Shown: one piece after another, positions 16,593-24,820 of the stretch | Layout: each line of letters starts with the position of its first letter | Position numbering within the stretch: the stretch's first letter is position 1 | Assembly (NCBI GenBank): GCA_038252255.1 | Contig: JBBSAM010000007.1 | Coordinates: 62,001-126,000 of the forward strand | DNA length: 64,000 nt | From: Chersky-806 sp038252255 | GTDB taxonomy: Bacteria; Actinomycetota; Acidimicrobiia; IMCC26256; JAENVU01 | Direction: 5' to 3' | Program-made: the position numbers and the translations under genes | Notes under the pieces: model-generated | Told to the model about the DNA's origin: nothing | Seen by the model: only the letters and a program-made list of their open reading frames with translations | Databases searched by the model: none

Positions 16593-17024
16593 TCAGCCGC
16601 GAGACGGGAGCGCGGCCACTGCCACACCGGTGAGCTTGGGCTCGCCGGACTCGTTCGTGACCGAGCACTCCAGATCGACCCGGTGCTCGCGCCCCTCGGC
16701 GTAGACCTTCGCGACCTTCACGTGCGTGGTGAGCACCTCGCCGGGCCAGGTCTGCTTCGTGAAGCGGATCTTGTAGTTCCGCAGGTTGCCGACCCCGACG
16801 TAGTCCGTCAGCGCCTTGGCCAGGATCCCGGCGGTGAACATCCCGTGCCCGAACACGCTCGGCAGACCGGATGCCTGGGCCTGCACCTCGTCGGTGTGCA
16901 TCGGGTTGAAGTCACCGGATGCGCCGGCGTACTGCACCAGGTCCGTGCGGGTCAGCGTGTGCGAGAACTCGGGAGCCTCGTCGCCCTCGGCCACGTCCTC
17001 GAAGAACACCTTCTGCTCGGTCAT
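16593..17024 (-). CDS. MaoC-like (R)-enoyl-CoA hydratase
   Basis: The protein is 143 residues with a single hot-dog fold. The hydratase-2 motif YAGASGDFNPMHTDEVQAQ places the catalytic Asp and His at D38 and H43, and GLPSVFGHGMF completes the signature. It should hydrate an enoyl-CoA in the cytoplasm. As the first gene of the MaoC-DUF35-AhpD-DUF35-Ltp2 operon it would supply the beta-hydroxyacyl-CoA that an Ltp2-type aldolase cleaves. The operator at 17047 lies 22 bp upstream of its ATG. Confidence 0.88.
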   Translation of the reverse strand: MTEQKVFFEDVAEGDEAPEFSHTLTRTDLVQYAGASGDFNPMHTDEVQAQASGLPSVFGHGMFTAGILAKALTDYVGVGNLRNYKIRFTKQTWPGEVLTTHVKVAKVYAEGREHRVDLECSVTNESGEPKLTGVAVAALPSRG

Positions 17025-17046
17025 CGCCCCAGTTTCCTACCTTTTC

Positions 17047-17064
17047 CCTGACACCAACGTCAAC
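17047..17064. promoter_or_regulatory. Shared 18-bp operator, copy 3
   Basis: CCTGACACCAACGTCAAC, of the form TGAC-N6-GTCA, lies 22 bp upstream of the MaoC start and therefore in the promoter of the whole Ltp2-like operon. Confidence 0.75.
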
Positions 17065-17082
17065 TTGCCCACACCCTCCCGC

Positions 17083-17127
17083 CGTTTGTGCGGGTTCGGG
17101 CCGTCACGGCACCAAACGGCACAAACG
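17083..17127. repeat. 45-nt intergenic palindrome, CGTTTGTGCC type
   Basis: CGTTTGTGC (17083-17091) pairs perfectly with GCACAAACG (17119-17127), and an inner stem GGGCCGT/ACGGCAC lies around the centre. It begins 10 bp beyond the stop of the fused ACAD gene on the minus strand. Same tips and length as copies at 6889 and 30453. Confidence 0.8.
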
Positions 17128-17137
17128 AAAGGATGGG

Positions 17138-19306
17138 TCAGGGGTCCTTCGGCAGCCCGAGGACGCGCTCCCCGATGATGTTGCGCTGGATCTCGCTCGT
17201 GCCGCCCGCGATGGTCAGGCAGCGAGTGAAGAGGAACTGCTGGGCCCAGGAGCTGGCCGCGCCGTCGACGGCCGCACCCTCCCCCGCGAGCAGGCCGAGG
17301 CCGACCTCCTGGACCCGCTGGTCGTGCTCGACGCCGAGCAGCTTCTTCACCGATGCCTCGGAGCCGGACGGGTCCGCGCCCGTGAGCGCGGACAGCGTGA
17401 GCCGGAAGCCGAGCACCGCGAGTGCGTAGCCGCGGGCAACGAGCTCACCGACCTCGGCGAGCACCGCGGTGTCGTCCTCGCGCCCGCTGGACCGGACGAT
17501 GTCGAGGATGCCGCGGATGCCGAAGCCGATCGTCGTACCGCTGCCCATCGACACGCGTTCGTTGGCCAGGGACGTGCGGGTAGCCCGCCAGCCATCGTGC
17601 TCGCGCCCGACGATGCAGTCCTCGGGTACGAAAACCTCGTCGAGGAACACCTCGTTGAACATCGCGTGACCGGTCAGCTCGCGCAGTGGCCGCACGTCGA
17701 TGCCGGGGGTCTTCATGTCGAGCATGAAGAACGAGATCCCTTCGTGCTTCGGCACCTCCGGATCCGTGCGCGCCAGCAGGATGCCCCAGTGCGCGCGCTC
17801 GGCCATGGACGTCCAGACCTTCTGCCCGCTGACCAACCAGCCACCGTCGACGCGCTCGGCGCGCGTCGAGAGCGACGCGAGGTCCGAACCGGCGCCCGGC
17901 TCGCTGAACAGCTGGCACCACTCGATCTCACCCCGGAGCGTCGGTGGGATCCACCGCTGCTGCTGCTCCTCGGTCCCGTAGACCATGAGTGGGGGGAGCG
18001 CCCAGCCGCCGACCGCGATGTTCGGCCGGGTCATCCCGGCGTGGCGGAACTCGTCGTCGATGACGAGCTGCTCCAGCGCGTCCGCTTCCCTTCCCCACGG
18101 TTTCGGCCACTGCGGCTGCACGAGCCCCGCTTCCGCGATTCGCAGCCGCTGCTCGACGGCATCGAGCTCCTTCAGCTCGCTCAGCCGCGCACGCAGCTCC
18201 TCCCGGTGCTCTTCCGCCTCGGGCGGCAGGTCCACCGTGAGCCGGCGCTTCGCTCCACCGAGCGCGAGCTTCGCCGAGCTGATCTGCCACCACGACGCGG
18301 AACCGAGCAGGGCGCGCGTCGCCATCGCTCGCCGGAGATATACGTGCGCGTCGTGCTCCCACGTGAAGCCGATGCCGCCGAGCGTCTGCACACAGTCCTT
18401 CGCGGTGAGGAAGTAGCCGTCGATCGCGAGGGACGCGGCGGCCGCGGCGGCGAAGGCCTCGGTCTCCGCGTCACCGGCCGCGCGGGCCGCGTCCCAGGTG
18501 GCCGCGCGCGCCAGCTCGGTGCGCCCGACCATGTTGGCGCAGCGGTGCTTCACGCCCTGGAACTGGCCGATCGGCCGGCCGAACTGCCGGCGGTCCTTCG
18601 CGTACTCCGACGCCGTGTTGACACACCACTGCATCCCACCCACCGCGTCGGCCGCGAAGATCACCGCGGCCAACCCCATCACGGACGCGCTCGACAACCC
18701 GGCCAGCTGGCGGGCCGCGGGCACCACCGCACCGCTCACCGTCACCTCGGCGACCCGCCGGGTCGGGTCGACGCTCTCGAGCTCGCGGGCCGAGAACTCG
18801 CCGGCGGTCAGGACCACCCAGGTACCGCCGGCGTCCGCGACGAGCAGGGAGGCGAGATGACCCGACAGCACGGGTCGCAACGTCCCGCTGACCCGTAGCG
18901 ACCCGTCGTCCTGTGGAACCGCGGCGAGCGGCGCCTCGAGCGCCACCGTGCCGACGAGCGACCCGTCCGCGAGACCCGGACCGAACGCCGCGGCGGCCTC
19001 CTTGCCCGCGCTCTGCAGCACCGCGCTCGCGAGGACGGTCGGGAGGAAGGGACCGGGTACCGCCGCGGCTCCGAGCTCTTCGAGCACGACCGCGAGCTCG
19101 GGGATCCCGTAGCCCTCCCCGCCGAAGCTCTCCTCGAGATGCAGGCCGGTCCAACCCTGTGCCACGAGATCGGGCCAGAACGCGGGCAGCTCCTCGGTGC
19201 CGGCTTCGAGCTGCGCGCGCGGCACGGACGGCGGGCAGTGGCGCTCGACCCAGCCGCGCGCGGCGGCGTGCAGGGCCAGGTGTTCGTCGGTGATTCCGAT
19301 CGGCAT
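17138..19306 (-). CDS. Fused tandem acyl-CoA dehydrogenase (FadE34/ChsE3-like)
   Basis: The protein is 722 residues from the ATG at 19306, about twice a normal ACAD. Residues 1-345 form a small-subunit-type ACAD (EYAKDRRQFGRPIGQFQGVKHR near 235-256, GGIGFTWEHDAHVYLRRA at 310-327). A linker of about 25 charged residues leads to a second, large-subunit-type ACAD (SEPGAGSDLASLSTRAE, VSGQKVWTSMAERAHWG, ending GGTSEIQRNIIGERVLGLPKDP). In mycobacteria FadE34 (ChsE3) has the same layout and acts on a steroid side-chain acyl-CoA. No operator copy is seen in its promoter, unlike the two separate ACAD loci. Confidence 0.9.
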   Translation of the reverse strand: MPIGITDEHLALHAAARGWVERHCPPSVPRAQLEAGTEELPAFWPDLVAQGWTGLHLEESFGGEGYGIPELAVVLEELGAAAVPGPFLPTVLASAVLQSAGKEAAAAFGPGLADGSLVGTVALEAPLAAVPQDDGSLRVSGTLRPVLSGHLASLLVADAGGTWVVLTAGEFSARELESVDPTRRVAEVTVSGAVVPAARQLAGLSSASVMGLAAVIFAADAVGGMQWCVNTASEYAKDRRQFGRPIGQFQGVKHRCANMVGRTELARAATWDAARAAGDAETEAFAAAAAASLAIDGYFLTAKDCVQTLGGIGFTWEHDAHVYLRRAMATRALLGSASWWQISSAKLALGGAKRRLTVDLPPEAEEHREELRARLSELKELDAVEQRLRIAEAGLVQPQWPKPWGREADALEQLVIDDEFRHAGMTRPNIAVGGWALPPLMVYGTEEQQQRWIPPTLRGEIEWCQLFSEPGAGSDLASLSTRAERVDGGWLVSGQKVWTSMAERAHWGILLARTDPEVPKHEGISFFMLDMKTPGIDVRPLRELTGHAMFNEVFLDEVFVPEDCIVGREHDGWRATRTSLANERVSMGSGTTIGFGIRGILDIVRSSGREDDTAVLAEVGELVARGYALAVLGFRLTLSALTGADPSGSEASVKKLLGVEHDQRVQEVGLGLLAGEGAAVDGAASSWAQQFLFTRCLTIAGGTSEIQRNIIGERVLGLPKDP

Positions 19307-19417
19307 GCGCCAGATCCTAGAGAACTGCTTTCCTGGTCGCTCCAGCCTCCGCACTTCGTGCCCGCTCCGGCTTGCGCTCCGTTCTCCTCCGGTTGCGACA
19401 GACCTACTCTGTGCCCC

Positions 19418-21136
19418 ATGCATGACTTGGTGATCAGTGGGGGAACGCTCGTCGACGGCACCGGTGCGCAGCCGCGGCGAGCAGACGTGGCGATCGACGG
19501 CGACCGGATCACGGAGGTCGGGGACCTCGAGGACTCGGGCGCGCGCCAGACCATCGATGCCGGTGGGATGGTGGTCACCCCCGGCTTCGTGGACGTCCAC
19601 ACCCACTTCGACGGCCAGATCACCTGGGACCCGATGCTCACGCCGTCGTGCTGGCACGGGGTGACGACGGTCGTGATGGGCAACTGCGGGGTGGGCTTCG
19701 CGCCGGTGCAGCCCGACAAGCACGACTGGCTGATCGGACTCATGGAGGGCGTCGAGGACATCCCCGGCGCGGCGCTGTCCGACGGGATCCAGTGGGGCTG
19801 GGAGACGTTCCCGGAGTATCTCGACGCGGTGGACCGGGTGCCGAAGATGCTCGACGTGGGCGCGCAGATCCCGCACGGCGCGGTGCGCGGCTACGTCATG
19901 GGTGAGCGTGGGGCGAAGAACGCGCCCGCGACGGAAGCCGACATCGAGGCGATGGCCGTCATCGTGCACGGCGCGATCGAGGCCGGCGCGCTCGGCGTGT
20001 CGACGTCGCGCACCATCGCGCACATGGCGATCGACGGCGAGCCGGTGCCCGGCACGTTCGCCGCCGAAGACGAGCTCTTCGGCATCGGTCGCGCGCTCGG
20101 CGAGCTCGGCACCGGGATCTTCGAGCTCGCACCCGCGGGTGCACTCGGTGAGGACCTCGCCGCGCCGGAGCGTGAGATGGCGTGGATGCGCAAGCTCTCG
20201 GCCGCGATCGACCGGCCCGTGACGTTCGCGCTCACCCAGAACGACCATGATCCGGAGTCGTGGCGGCGGATGCTCTCGCTGGCCGGCGACGCGGTGGCCG
20301 AGGGTGCGCGCATCCGGCCGCAGGTCGCCGGTCGACCGGTCACCCTGCTGCTCGGGCTGCAGACCTTCCACCCGTTCGCGTACTGCCCCAGCTGGGGCGC
20401 GGTCGGGATCCTGCCGACGATCGAGGAGCGGATCGTCGCGATGCGCGACCCCGAGACCCGTCGCCGCCTGGTCGCCGAGGCCCAGACCCCGGACCCGGCG
20501 ATGGTGCAGTTCCTGGACCCGGCCAAGGCCTTCCCGCTCGGCGACCCGCCGAACTACGAGCCCGACCCGTCGACGAGCATCGCCGCCCGCGCCGCGGCCG
20601 AACGTCGCGACGTCTACGACCTCTACTACGACCTGCTGATGGAGGAGAACGGCCACGCACTCGTGATGCGGCCGCTGCTCAACTACACGGACAACAACCT
20701 CGACGCGGTGCGCGAGATGCTGCTCCACCCCACCAGCGCGCTCGGTCTCGGTGACGGGGGCGCGCACTGCGGCACGACGTGTGATGCGTCCACTCCCACC
20801 TACATGCTCACCCACTGGGCCCGCGACCGTGACCACGACCGGTTGCCGCTCGAGTGGGTCGTGCGCAAGATGACGTCCGAGACCGCGTCCCTCTACGGCC
20901 TCGGAGACCGTGGCGCGATCCGGCCCGGTCTGCGCGCCGACGTGAACGTCATCGACCACGCCCGCCTGCAGCTGCACGCGCCGCACATGGCGCACGACCT
21001 TCCCGGTGGCGCGCGCCGGTTCGTCCAGGAGGCCGACGGCTACGTCGCGACGGTCGTCGCCGGCCAGGTGACGCTCGTCGAAGGCGAGGACACCGGCGCC
21101 CGCCCCGGCGCCCTCATCCGCCGCGCCCGCCCCTAA
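19418..21136 (+). CDS. D-aminoacylase-type amidohydrolase (paralogue 2)
   Basis: The protein is 572 residues starting MHDLVISGGTLVDGTGAQPRRADVAI. The metal motif is FVDVHTHFDGQ (H61, H63), and the later conserved block is GDGGAHCGTTCDAS. It shares the unusual stretch ITWDPMLTPSCWHGVTTVVMGNCG with the paralogue at 5180. It is a metal-dependent hydrolase of cyclic amides or acyl-amino compounds, with substrate unknown. It is divergent from the fused ACAD gene, with 111 bp between the starts. That spacer contains no operator copy or obvious promoter. Confidence 0.85.
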   Translation: MHDLVISGGTLVDGTGAQPRRADVAIDGDRITEVGDLEDSGARQTIDAGGMVVTPGFVDVHTHFDGQITWDPMLTPSCWHGVTTVVMGNCGVGFAPVQPDKHDWLIGLMEGVEDIPGAALSDGIQWGWETFPEYLDAVDRVPKMLDVGAQIPHGAVRGYVMGERGAKNAPATEADIEAMAVIVHGAIEAGALGVSTSRTIAHMAIDGEPVPGTFAAEDELFGIGRALGELGTGIFELAPAGALGEDLAAPEREMAWMRKLSAAIDRPVTFALTQNDHDPESWRRMLSLAGDAVAEGARIRPQVAGRPVTLLLGLQTFHPFAYCPSWGAVGILPTIEERIVAMRDPETRRRLVAEAQTPDPAMVQFLDPAKAFPLGDPPNYEPDPSTSIAARAAAERRDVYDLYYDLLMEENGHALVMRPLLNYTDNNLDAVREMLLHPTSALGLGDGGAHCGTTCDASTPTYMLTHWARDRDHDRLPLEWVVRKMTSETASLYGLGDRGAIRPGLRADVNVIDHARLQLHAPHMAHDLPGGARRFVQEADGYVATVVAGQVTLVEGEDTGARPGALIRRARP

Positions 21137-21162
21137 CGCTCCAGCCCTCCATTGGCGGCCGG

Positions 21163-22608
21163 TTACTTGCTGGCTTTCACCCGGCGGGCCCGGGGCTTCC
21201 TCGGGCTCGGCCCGCCGGCCGATCCGGCGAGATCGGGTGGCAGGGGCGCACCGGTCTCGCGTCGCTTGTCGATCAGCGCGTCGAGCTCGGCCCTCGCGGT
21301 CTCGAGCTCGCGTTGGATCACGTCCGGCGCGGGCGGTGGGAGCTCGGGCAACGGCGTGAACGGCCCAGTGATCGGGCCCTCGAGGTTCCGGATCCGCATC
21401 CGGGCCTGGGCGATGCCGGTGCTCAGCGCGGCCTGCTCGGGGCCGAGGCTGAGCAGGATGTCCGCCGCGCGCATGTAGCCGTAGTCGATCGACGCCGAGA
21501 TCAGCTCCCGGTCCACGGTGAGCGCGTCGTGCACGTCGACCTCCGGCGCGATGACGGTGACACGCCGGCCCCAGCCGCGCGGCGGGCTGATCTCCTTGCG
21601 CAACGTCTCGTCCGGCACGATGTCCGCGGTCACGCGCCGCGCCAGCTCGAGCAAGCCCTTGTCGCCGACGTCGGGAATGTGCTCGACGCCGGGGGTGGAC
21701 GCGACCACCGCGAAGATGTGGCCCGCGCCCAGCCGGTTGAAGGCGAGCTCGAGCGGCAGGATCTCTCGCACTCCCCCGTCGACGTAGTGCTCGTCGCCGA
21801 GCCGCGTCGGCGGGAACACCAGCGGGATGGATGCCGACGCGAGCACCGCCTCGGTCAGCGAGACCGGGTCGCGCCCGAGCGGGTCACCATCCCGGTTCAG
21901 CAGCTCACCCTGCTCGGTGACGTACCGCAGCTCGCCACTCTCCAGCCCGACCGCACCGATGCGCAGCACGATCCCGGAGGCCGCGATCCGCTCGGGATCG
22001 ATGTTCGTCTCGACCAGCCGGCGTACGGGCTCCATGCTCAGCAGCGATCGGGCTCGCATCGCCTGGCGCAGCGCCTCGAGCGTGCCGTCGGTCTCAGGTG
22101 GGTGGCGCACCACCTCGGAGAGCATCCGCAACACGACGCGGGCCTGGCTCCCCGCGGTGCCGTTCTCGGCCGCGCGACCGCGCAGCTCGGAGGCCCAGTT
22201 GGCTTGCGACCGCAGCTTCTCCAGCCATGGCTCCGCCAGCCACATGTCGTCGTTGTTGCGCAGGCCGCGCCAGATGGCCTCGGTCTCGTCGATGGCGCGC
22301 CGTCCGGTCTCGGGGTCGTCGCCCTCGGCGAGCTTCGCCGCGATGATCGACCCGACCGAGCTGCCGCAGAGGATGGCGGGGCGGAGTCCGAGGTCGTCGT
22401 AGAGGAAGCGCAACGCGCCGGTCTCGAAGCTGCCCTGCGAGCCGCCGCCGCTCATCGCGAACGCGATCGGGCTGCGGGCCATCCGGCGCCGCACGTTCGT
22501 GCGGGCGGCCCGGACCCATCGGGCGGGGGCACCGTCGGCGACCAGGGCAGCCGCTCGCCCCCGCTCGGCCGACGGCGAACCTGAACGATCGGCCTCGATG
22601 TCGGACAC
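21163..22608 (-). CDS. Patatin-like phospholipase/acyl hydrolase
   Basis: This is a 481-residue protein. The oxyanion-hole loop AFAMSGGGSQGSFETGAL, the nucleophile elbow GSSVG (S84) and the catalytic Asp in HYVDGGVREILP form the Ser-Asp dyad of patatins. The C-terminal 100 residues are Pro- and Arg-rich and probably unstructured. It would hydrolyse acyl esters such as phospholipids or sterol esters at the membrane surface. The GTG start lies 4 bp after the ferredoxin stop, so the two genes are one transcript under the operator at 22885. Confidence 0.86.
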   Translation of the reverse strand: MSDIEADRSGSPSAERGRAAALVADGAPARWVRAARTNVRRRMARSPIAFAMSGGGSQGSFETGALRFLYDDLGLRPAILCGSSVGSIIAAKLAEGDDPETGRRAIDETEAIWRGLRNNDDMWLAEPWLEKLRSQANWASELRGRAAENGTAGSQARVVLRMLSEVVRHPPETDGTLEALRQAMRARSLLSMEPVRRLVETNIDPERIAASGIVLRIGAVGLESGELRYVTEQGELLNRDGDPLGRDPVSLTEAVLASASIPLVFPPTRLGDEHYVDGGVREILPLELAFNRLGAGHIFAVVASTPGVEHIPDVGDKGLLELARRVTADIVPDETLRKEISPPRGWGRRVTVIAPEVDVHDALTVDRELISASIDYGYMRAADILLSLGPEQAALSTGIAQARMRIRNLEGPITGPFTPLPELPPPAPDVIQRELETARAELDALIDKRRETGAPLPPDLAGSAGGPSPRKPRARRVKASK

Positions 22609-22612
22609 CTGC

Positions 22613-22822
22613 TTAGACGATCTTCTCGCCGTCTTTGGTCAGCGAGATGGCCTGGGTCGGGCATCCCTGCGCGGCGAGAATGATCTTGTCCTCGGTGGCG
22701 CCACCGGGATCGGTGACGTAGGCGACACCGTCGTCGTCGAGGTCGAACACGCCGGGCGCCCAGAAGGAGCAGTTCCCGGAACCCATGCACACCTCGCGGT
22801 CGATTGCGATCTCGAGCGTCAC
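22613..22822 (-). CDS. [3Fe-4S]-type ferredoxin, P450 redox partner class
   Basis: The protein is 69 residues from a GTG at 22822, preceded by AGGAAGGA. Cluster cysteines are C12 and C18 (CMGSGNC) and C54 (CPTQAI). The CX5C spacing with only three ligating cysteines is typical of the single-cluster ferredoxins that feed electrons to actinobacterial P450s. No P450 is immediately adjacent, but P450 genes at 24817 (same operator class) and 53141 are candidates for its partner. Confidence 0.85.
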   Translation of the reverse strand: MTLEIAIDREVCMGSGNCSFWAPGVFDLDDDGVAYVTDPGGATEDKIILAAQGCPTQAISLTKDGEKIV

Positions 22823-22884
22823 GGCGTCGTCCTTCCTCTGATCCAACGTGTCGCGCCGGGGCCACGCTAGCGCCGCTCCCGGGA

Positions 22885-22902
22885 CCTGACGCACCCGTCA
22901 GA
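22885..22902. promoter_or_regulatory. Shared 18-bp operator, copy 4
   Basis: CCTGACGCACCCGTCAGA lies between the divergent ferredoxin-patatin operon (62 bp from its GTG) and the amidohydrolase gene (79 bp from its GTG). Confidence 0.72.
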
Positions 22903-22981
22903 CTGCGCTCCCAGATCTCCCGCGGCCGAGCGGTGGACCGAGGACGCCCGGCGGCCGCGGGCGTCCCCTAGCCTGGCGCCC

Positions 22982-24214
22982 GTGAGCAAGCAGTGGGAGC
23001 TGCACTGGCGCCGGAGCGAGACGCACGGGCTGCTGCCCGACCCCGAGCCGCGGCCGATCCGGTACACGCTGATCTCGGTCGACGACCACCTCGTCGAGCC
23101 ACCGGACATGTTCGCCGGCCGCCTGCCCGCCCGGTTCCGGGAGCTCGCGCCCAAGGTGGTCGAGACCGTGGAGGGCCACGAGGTCTGGGAGTTCGACGGG
23201 AGGATCTACTTCCAGGTCGGCCTGAATGCCGTCGTCGGCCGGGCCAAAGAGGACTGGCGGGTGGAGCCGACCCGGTTCGAGGACATGCGGCTCGGCTGCT
23301 ACGACATCGACTCCCGCATCCGGGACATGGACATCAACGGCGTGTGGGCTTCGGTCAACTTCCCGAGCCAGATCACCGGATTCTGCGGATCGGTGTTCTC
23401 GCGGTGCTCCGATCCCGAGCTCGGCCTCGCGGTCACCCGGGCGTGGAACGACTGGTTCTTCGAGGAGTGGTACTCACGCCATCCTTCGCGCATCGTGCCG
23501 ATGGGCATCACGTTCCTCGGTGACGCCGAGGTGGGGGCCGCGGAGATCCGCCGGAACGCGGCTCGGGGATTCGTCGCTGTGACACTCCCGGAGCAGCCGC
23601 ACCGCATCGACATGGAGCCGATCTTCTCGGACTGGTGGGAGCCGATCCTCGAGGCGTGCGCGGAGACGGGCACGGTGATCTGCCTGCACACCGGATCGAG
23701 CGGAGTGATCGACTTCCCCAAGGGCGCGCCGATGAAGGAGCTCGCGGCGACCCTGTTCGGCCAGCTCGCCCTGACCTCGTGCACGGAATGGCTGTGGTCC
23801 AAGTGCTGCGTGCGCCATCCGGACCTGCAGATCGCGATGAGCGAAGGGGGGATCGGGTGGGTCGCGATGCTGCACGACCGGCTCGAGAACCTGGTCGAGC
23901 GCTCGGGCTACGGCAGGAAGTTCGCGCCCGGCCTCACCCCGGCCGACGTGCTGCACCGGAACTTCTGGTTCTGCACCATCGACGACCCGTCCACGTTGTC
24001 GACGCTGCCGACCGTCGGCGTGGATCACGTGATGTTCGAGACCGACTACCCCCACGGCGACGGCACCTGGCCCGACAGCCAGCAGGTCTTCCACGACGTC
24101 TTCGGCACCCTCCCGGAGGACTGGGTCGCCAAGATCAGCCACGAGAACGCCGCCCGCCTCTTCCGCCATCCCCTGCCTCCGGTTGGCAGCCCCCACGCCG
24201 CCGGCCTCCGCTGA
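22982..24214 (+). CDS. Amidohydrolase-2 family metal-dependent hydrolase (paralogue A)
   Basis: The protein is 410 residues from a GTG. It has the family opening ISVDDHLVEPPDMF at about residues 32-45, the central CLHTGSSG region, MSEGGIGW, and the late FETDYPHGDGTWPDS that supplies the catalytic Asp. This COG2159 branch (ACMSD-like TIM barrel) includes decarboxylases and hydrolases. In actinobacterial catabolic clusters these proteins are common but rarely characterised. A close paralogue is at 51840, next to a P450. It shares the operator at 22885. Confidence 0.85.
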   Translation: MSKQWELHWRRSETHGLLPDPEPRPIRYTLISVDDHLVEPPDMFAGRLPARFRELAPKVVETVEGHEVWEFDGRIYFQVGLNAVVGRAKEDWRVEPTRFEDMRLGCYDIDSRIRDMDINGVWASVNFPSQITGFCGSVFSRCSDPELGLAVTRAWNDWFFEEWYSRHPSRIVPMGITFLGDAEVGAAEIRRNAARGFVAVTLPEQPHRIDMEPIFSDWWEPILEACAETGTVICLHTGSSGVIDFPKGAPMKELAATLFGQLALTSCTEWLWSKCCVRHPDLQIAMSEGGIGWVAMLHDRLENLVERSGYGRKFAPGLTPADVLHRNFWFCTIDDPSTLSTLPTVGVDHVMFETDYPHGDGTWPDSQQVFHDVFGTLPEDWVAKISHENAARLFRHPLPPVGSPHAAGLR

Positions 24215-24227
24215 CCCTCCGAGCTCG

Positions 24228-24275
24228 TTTCGGGGCGCGTACGCGTCGCTATGGCGACAGCTACGCGCCCCGGAA
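24228..24275. repeat. 48-nt intergenic palindrome, TTTCGG type
   Basis: TTTCGGGGCGCGTA (24228-24241) pairs with 24262-24275 over 14 positions with one mismatch, and an inner GTCGC/GCGAC stem lies at the centre. It begins 13 bp after the stop of the amidohydrolase at 24214. Length and T-rich/A-rich tips resemble the element at 35882. Confidence 0.75.
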
Positions 24276-24412
24276 GCAGTGGGAGGGAGCGAGCGGGCAT
24301 GCGCACCAGTATCGGCGACGGCGTGGAGCGGGGCGCCGTCCACAGGGTGCGGCTGACCCCCTGTGCATTTCCACAGAAGACGGCCCCGCGGGGCCGCATC
24401 CACAGGTTCGAA
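24276..24412. other. Convergent intergenic region rich in small inverted repeats
   Basis: This 137-bp spacer lies between two convergent genes. It contains CACAGGG/CCCTGTG (from 24341 to 24366), the perfect 16-bp palindrome CGGCCCCGCGGGGCCG (24381-24396) and three TCCACA motifs. The most likely role is bidirectional transcription termination. No gene is seen in it. Confidence 0.45.
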
Positions 24413-24820
24413 TCAGCTGGAGCGGGCGACTCGGACGGCGTCGAAGATCATCGGGATCTGGAGCGGGAGGCGGATCCAGGCCGCGGCGGCGGAGTTGAAC
24501 GGGGGCTTGGCATCCGGCATGCCGCCGTCGATCGCGACCTGCACGTTCGCGGTCCACACGGTGAGCAGGGTGCCGGCCGTCATCCAGCCGCCGAGACGGC
24601 GCGTGCGGGGCGAGATCAGCAACGCGGCGCACGCGAGCTCGGCGACACCGCTGGCCTGCACCCAGAAGCGCTTCGGGCCCGGCATCCAGTCCGGCACGAT
24701 CGCTTCGTAGAAGCCCGGGTTGGTGAAGTGCGTCGTTCCCGCCCCACCCATGACCAGCACCATCCGCCAGACGCGCGGCTTCTTGCGCGGCTTGCCCGCG
24801 ACGACCTCGATCTCGCTCAC
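24413..24820 (-). CDS. DoxX-like membrane protein
   Basis: The protein is 135 residues from a GTG at 24820 that overlaps the P450 stop by 4 bp. Four hydrophobic segments are visible, with the family-like elements THFTNPGFYEAIVPDWMP and WVQASGVAELACAALL, then GGWMTAGTLLTVWTANV. DoxX-type proteins are small quinone- or redox-associated membrane proteins of ill-defined role. Coupling to a P450 suggests membrane anchoring or electron supply, which is inference. Confidence 0.78.
   Translation of the reverse strand: MSEIEVVAGKPRKKPRVWRMVLVMGGAGTTHFTNPGFYEAIVPDWMPGPKRFWVQASGVAELACAALLISPRTRRLGGWMTAGTLLTVWTANVQVAIDGGMPDAKPPFNSAAAAWIRLPLQIPMIFDAVRVARSS

Noticed and set aside
19309..20995. Extension of the fused ACAD frame to 1285 codons
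   Set aside because: The extra part is antisense to the amidohydrolase at 19418. The ATG at 19306 gives a normal ACAD N-terminus.
24338..24404. Three TCCACA motifs resembling DnaA boxes, raising the idea of an origin
   Set aside because: There is no dnaA, dnaN or gyrase gene nearby and no AT-rich unwinding region, and the motifs lie in a short convergent spacer.
24400..24416. GGTTCGAATC resembling a tRNA T-loop
   Set aside because: The flanking bases do not form a 5-bp T stem and no acceptor or anticodon arm can be built around it.
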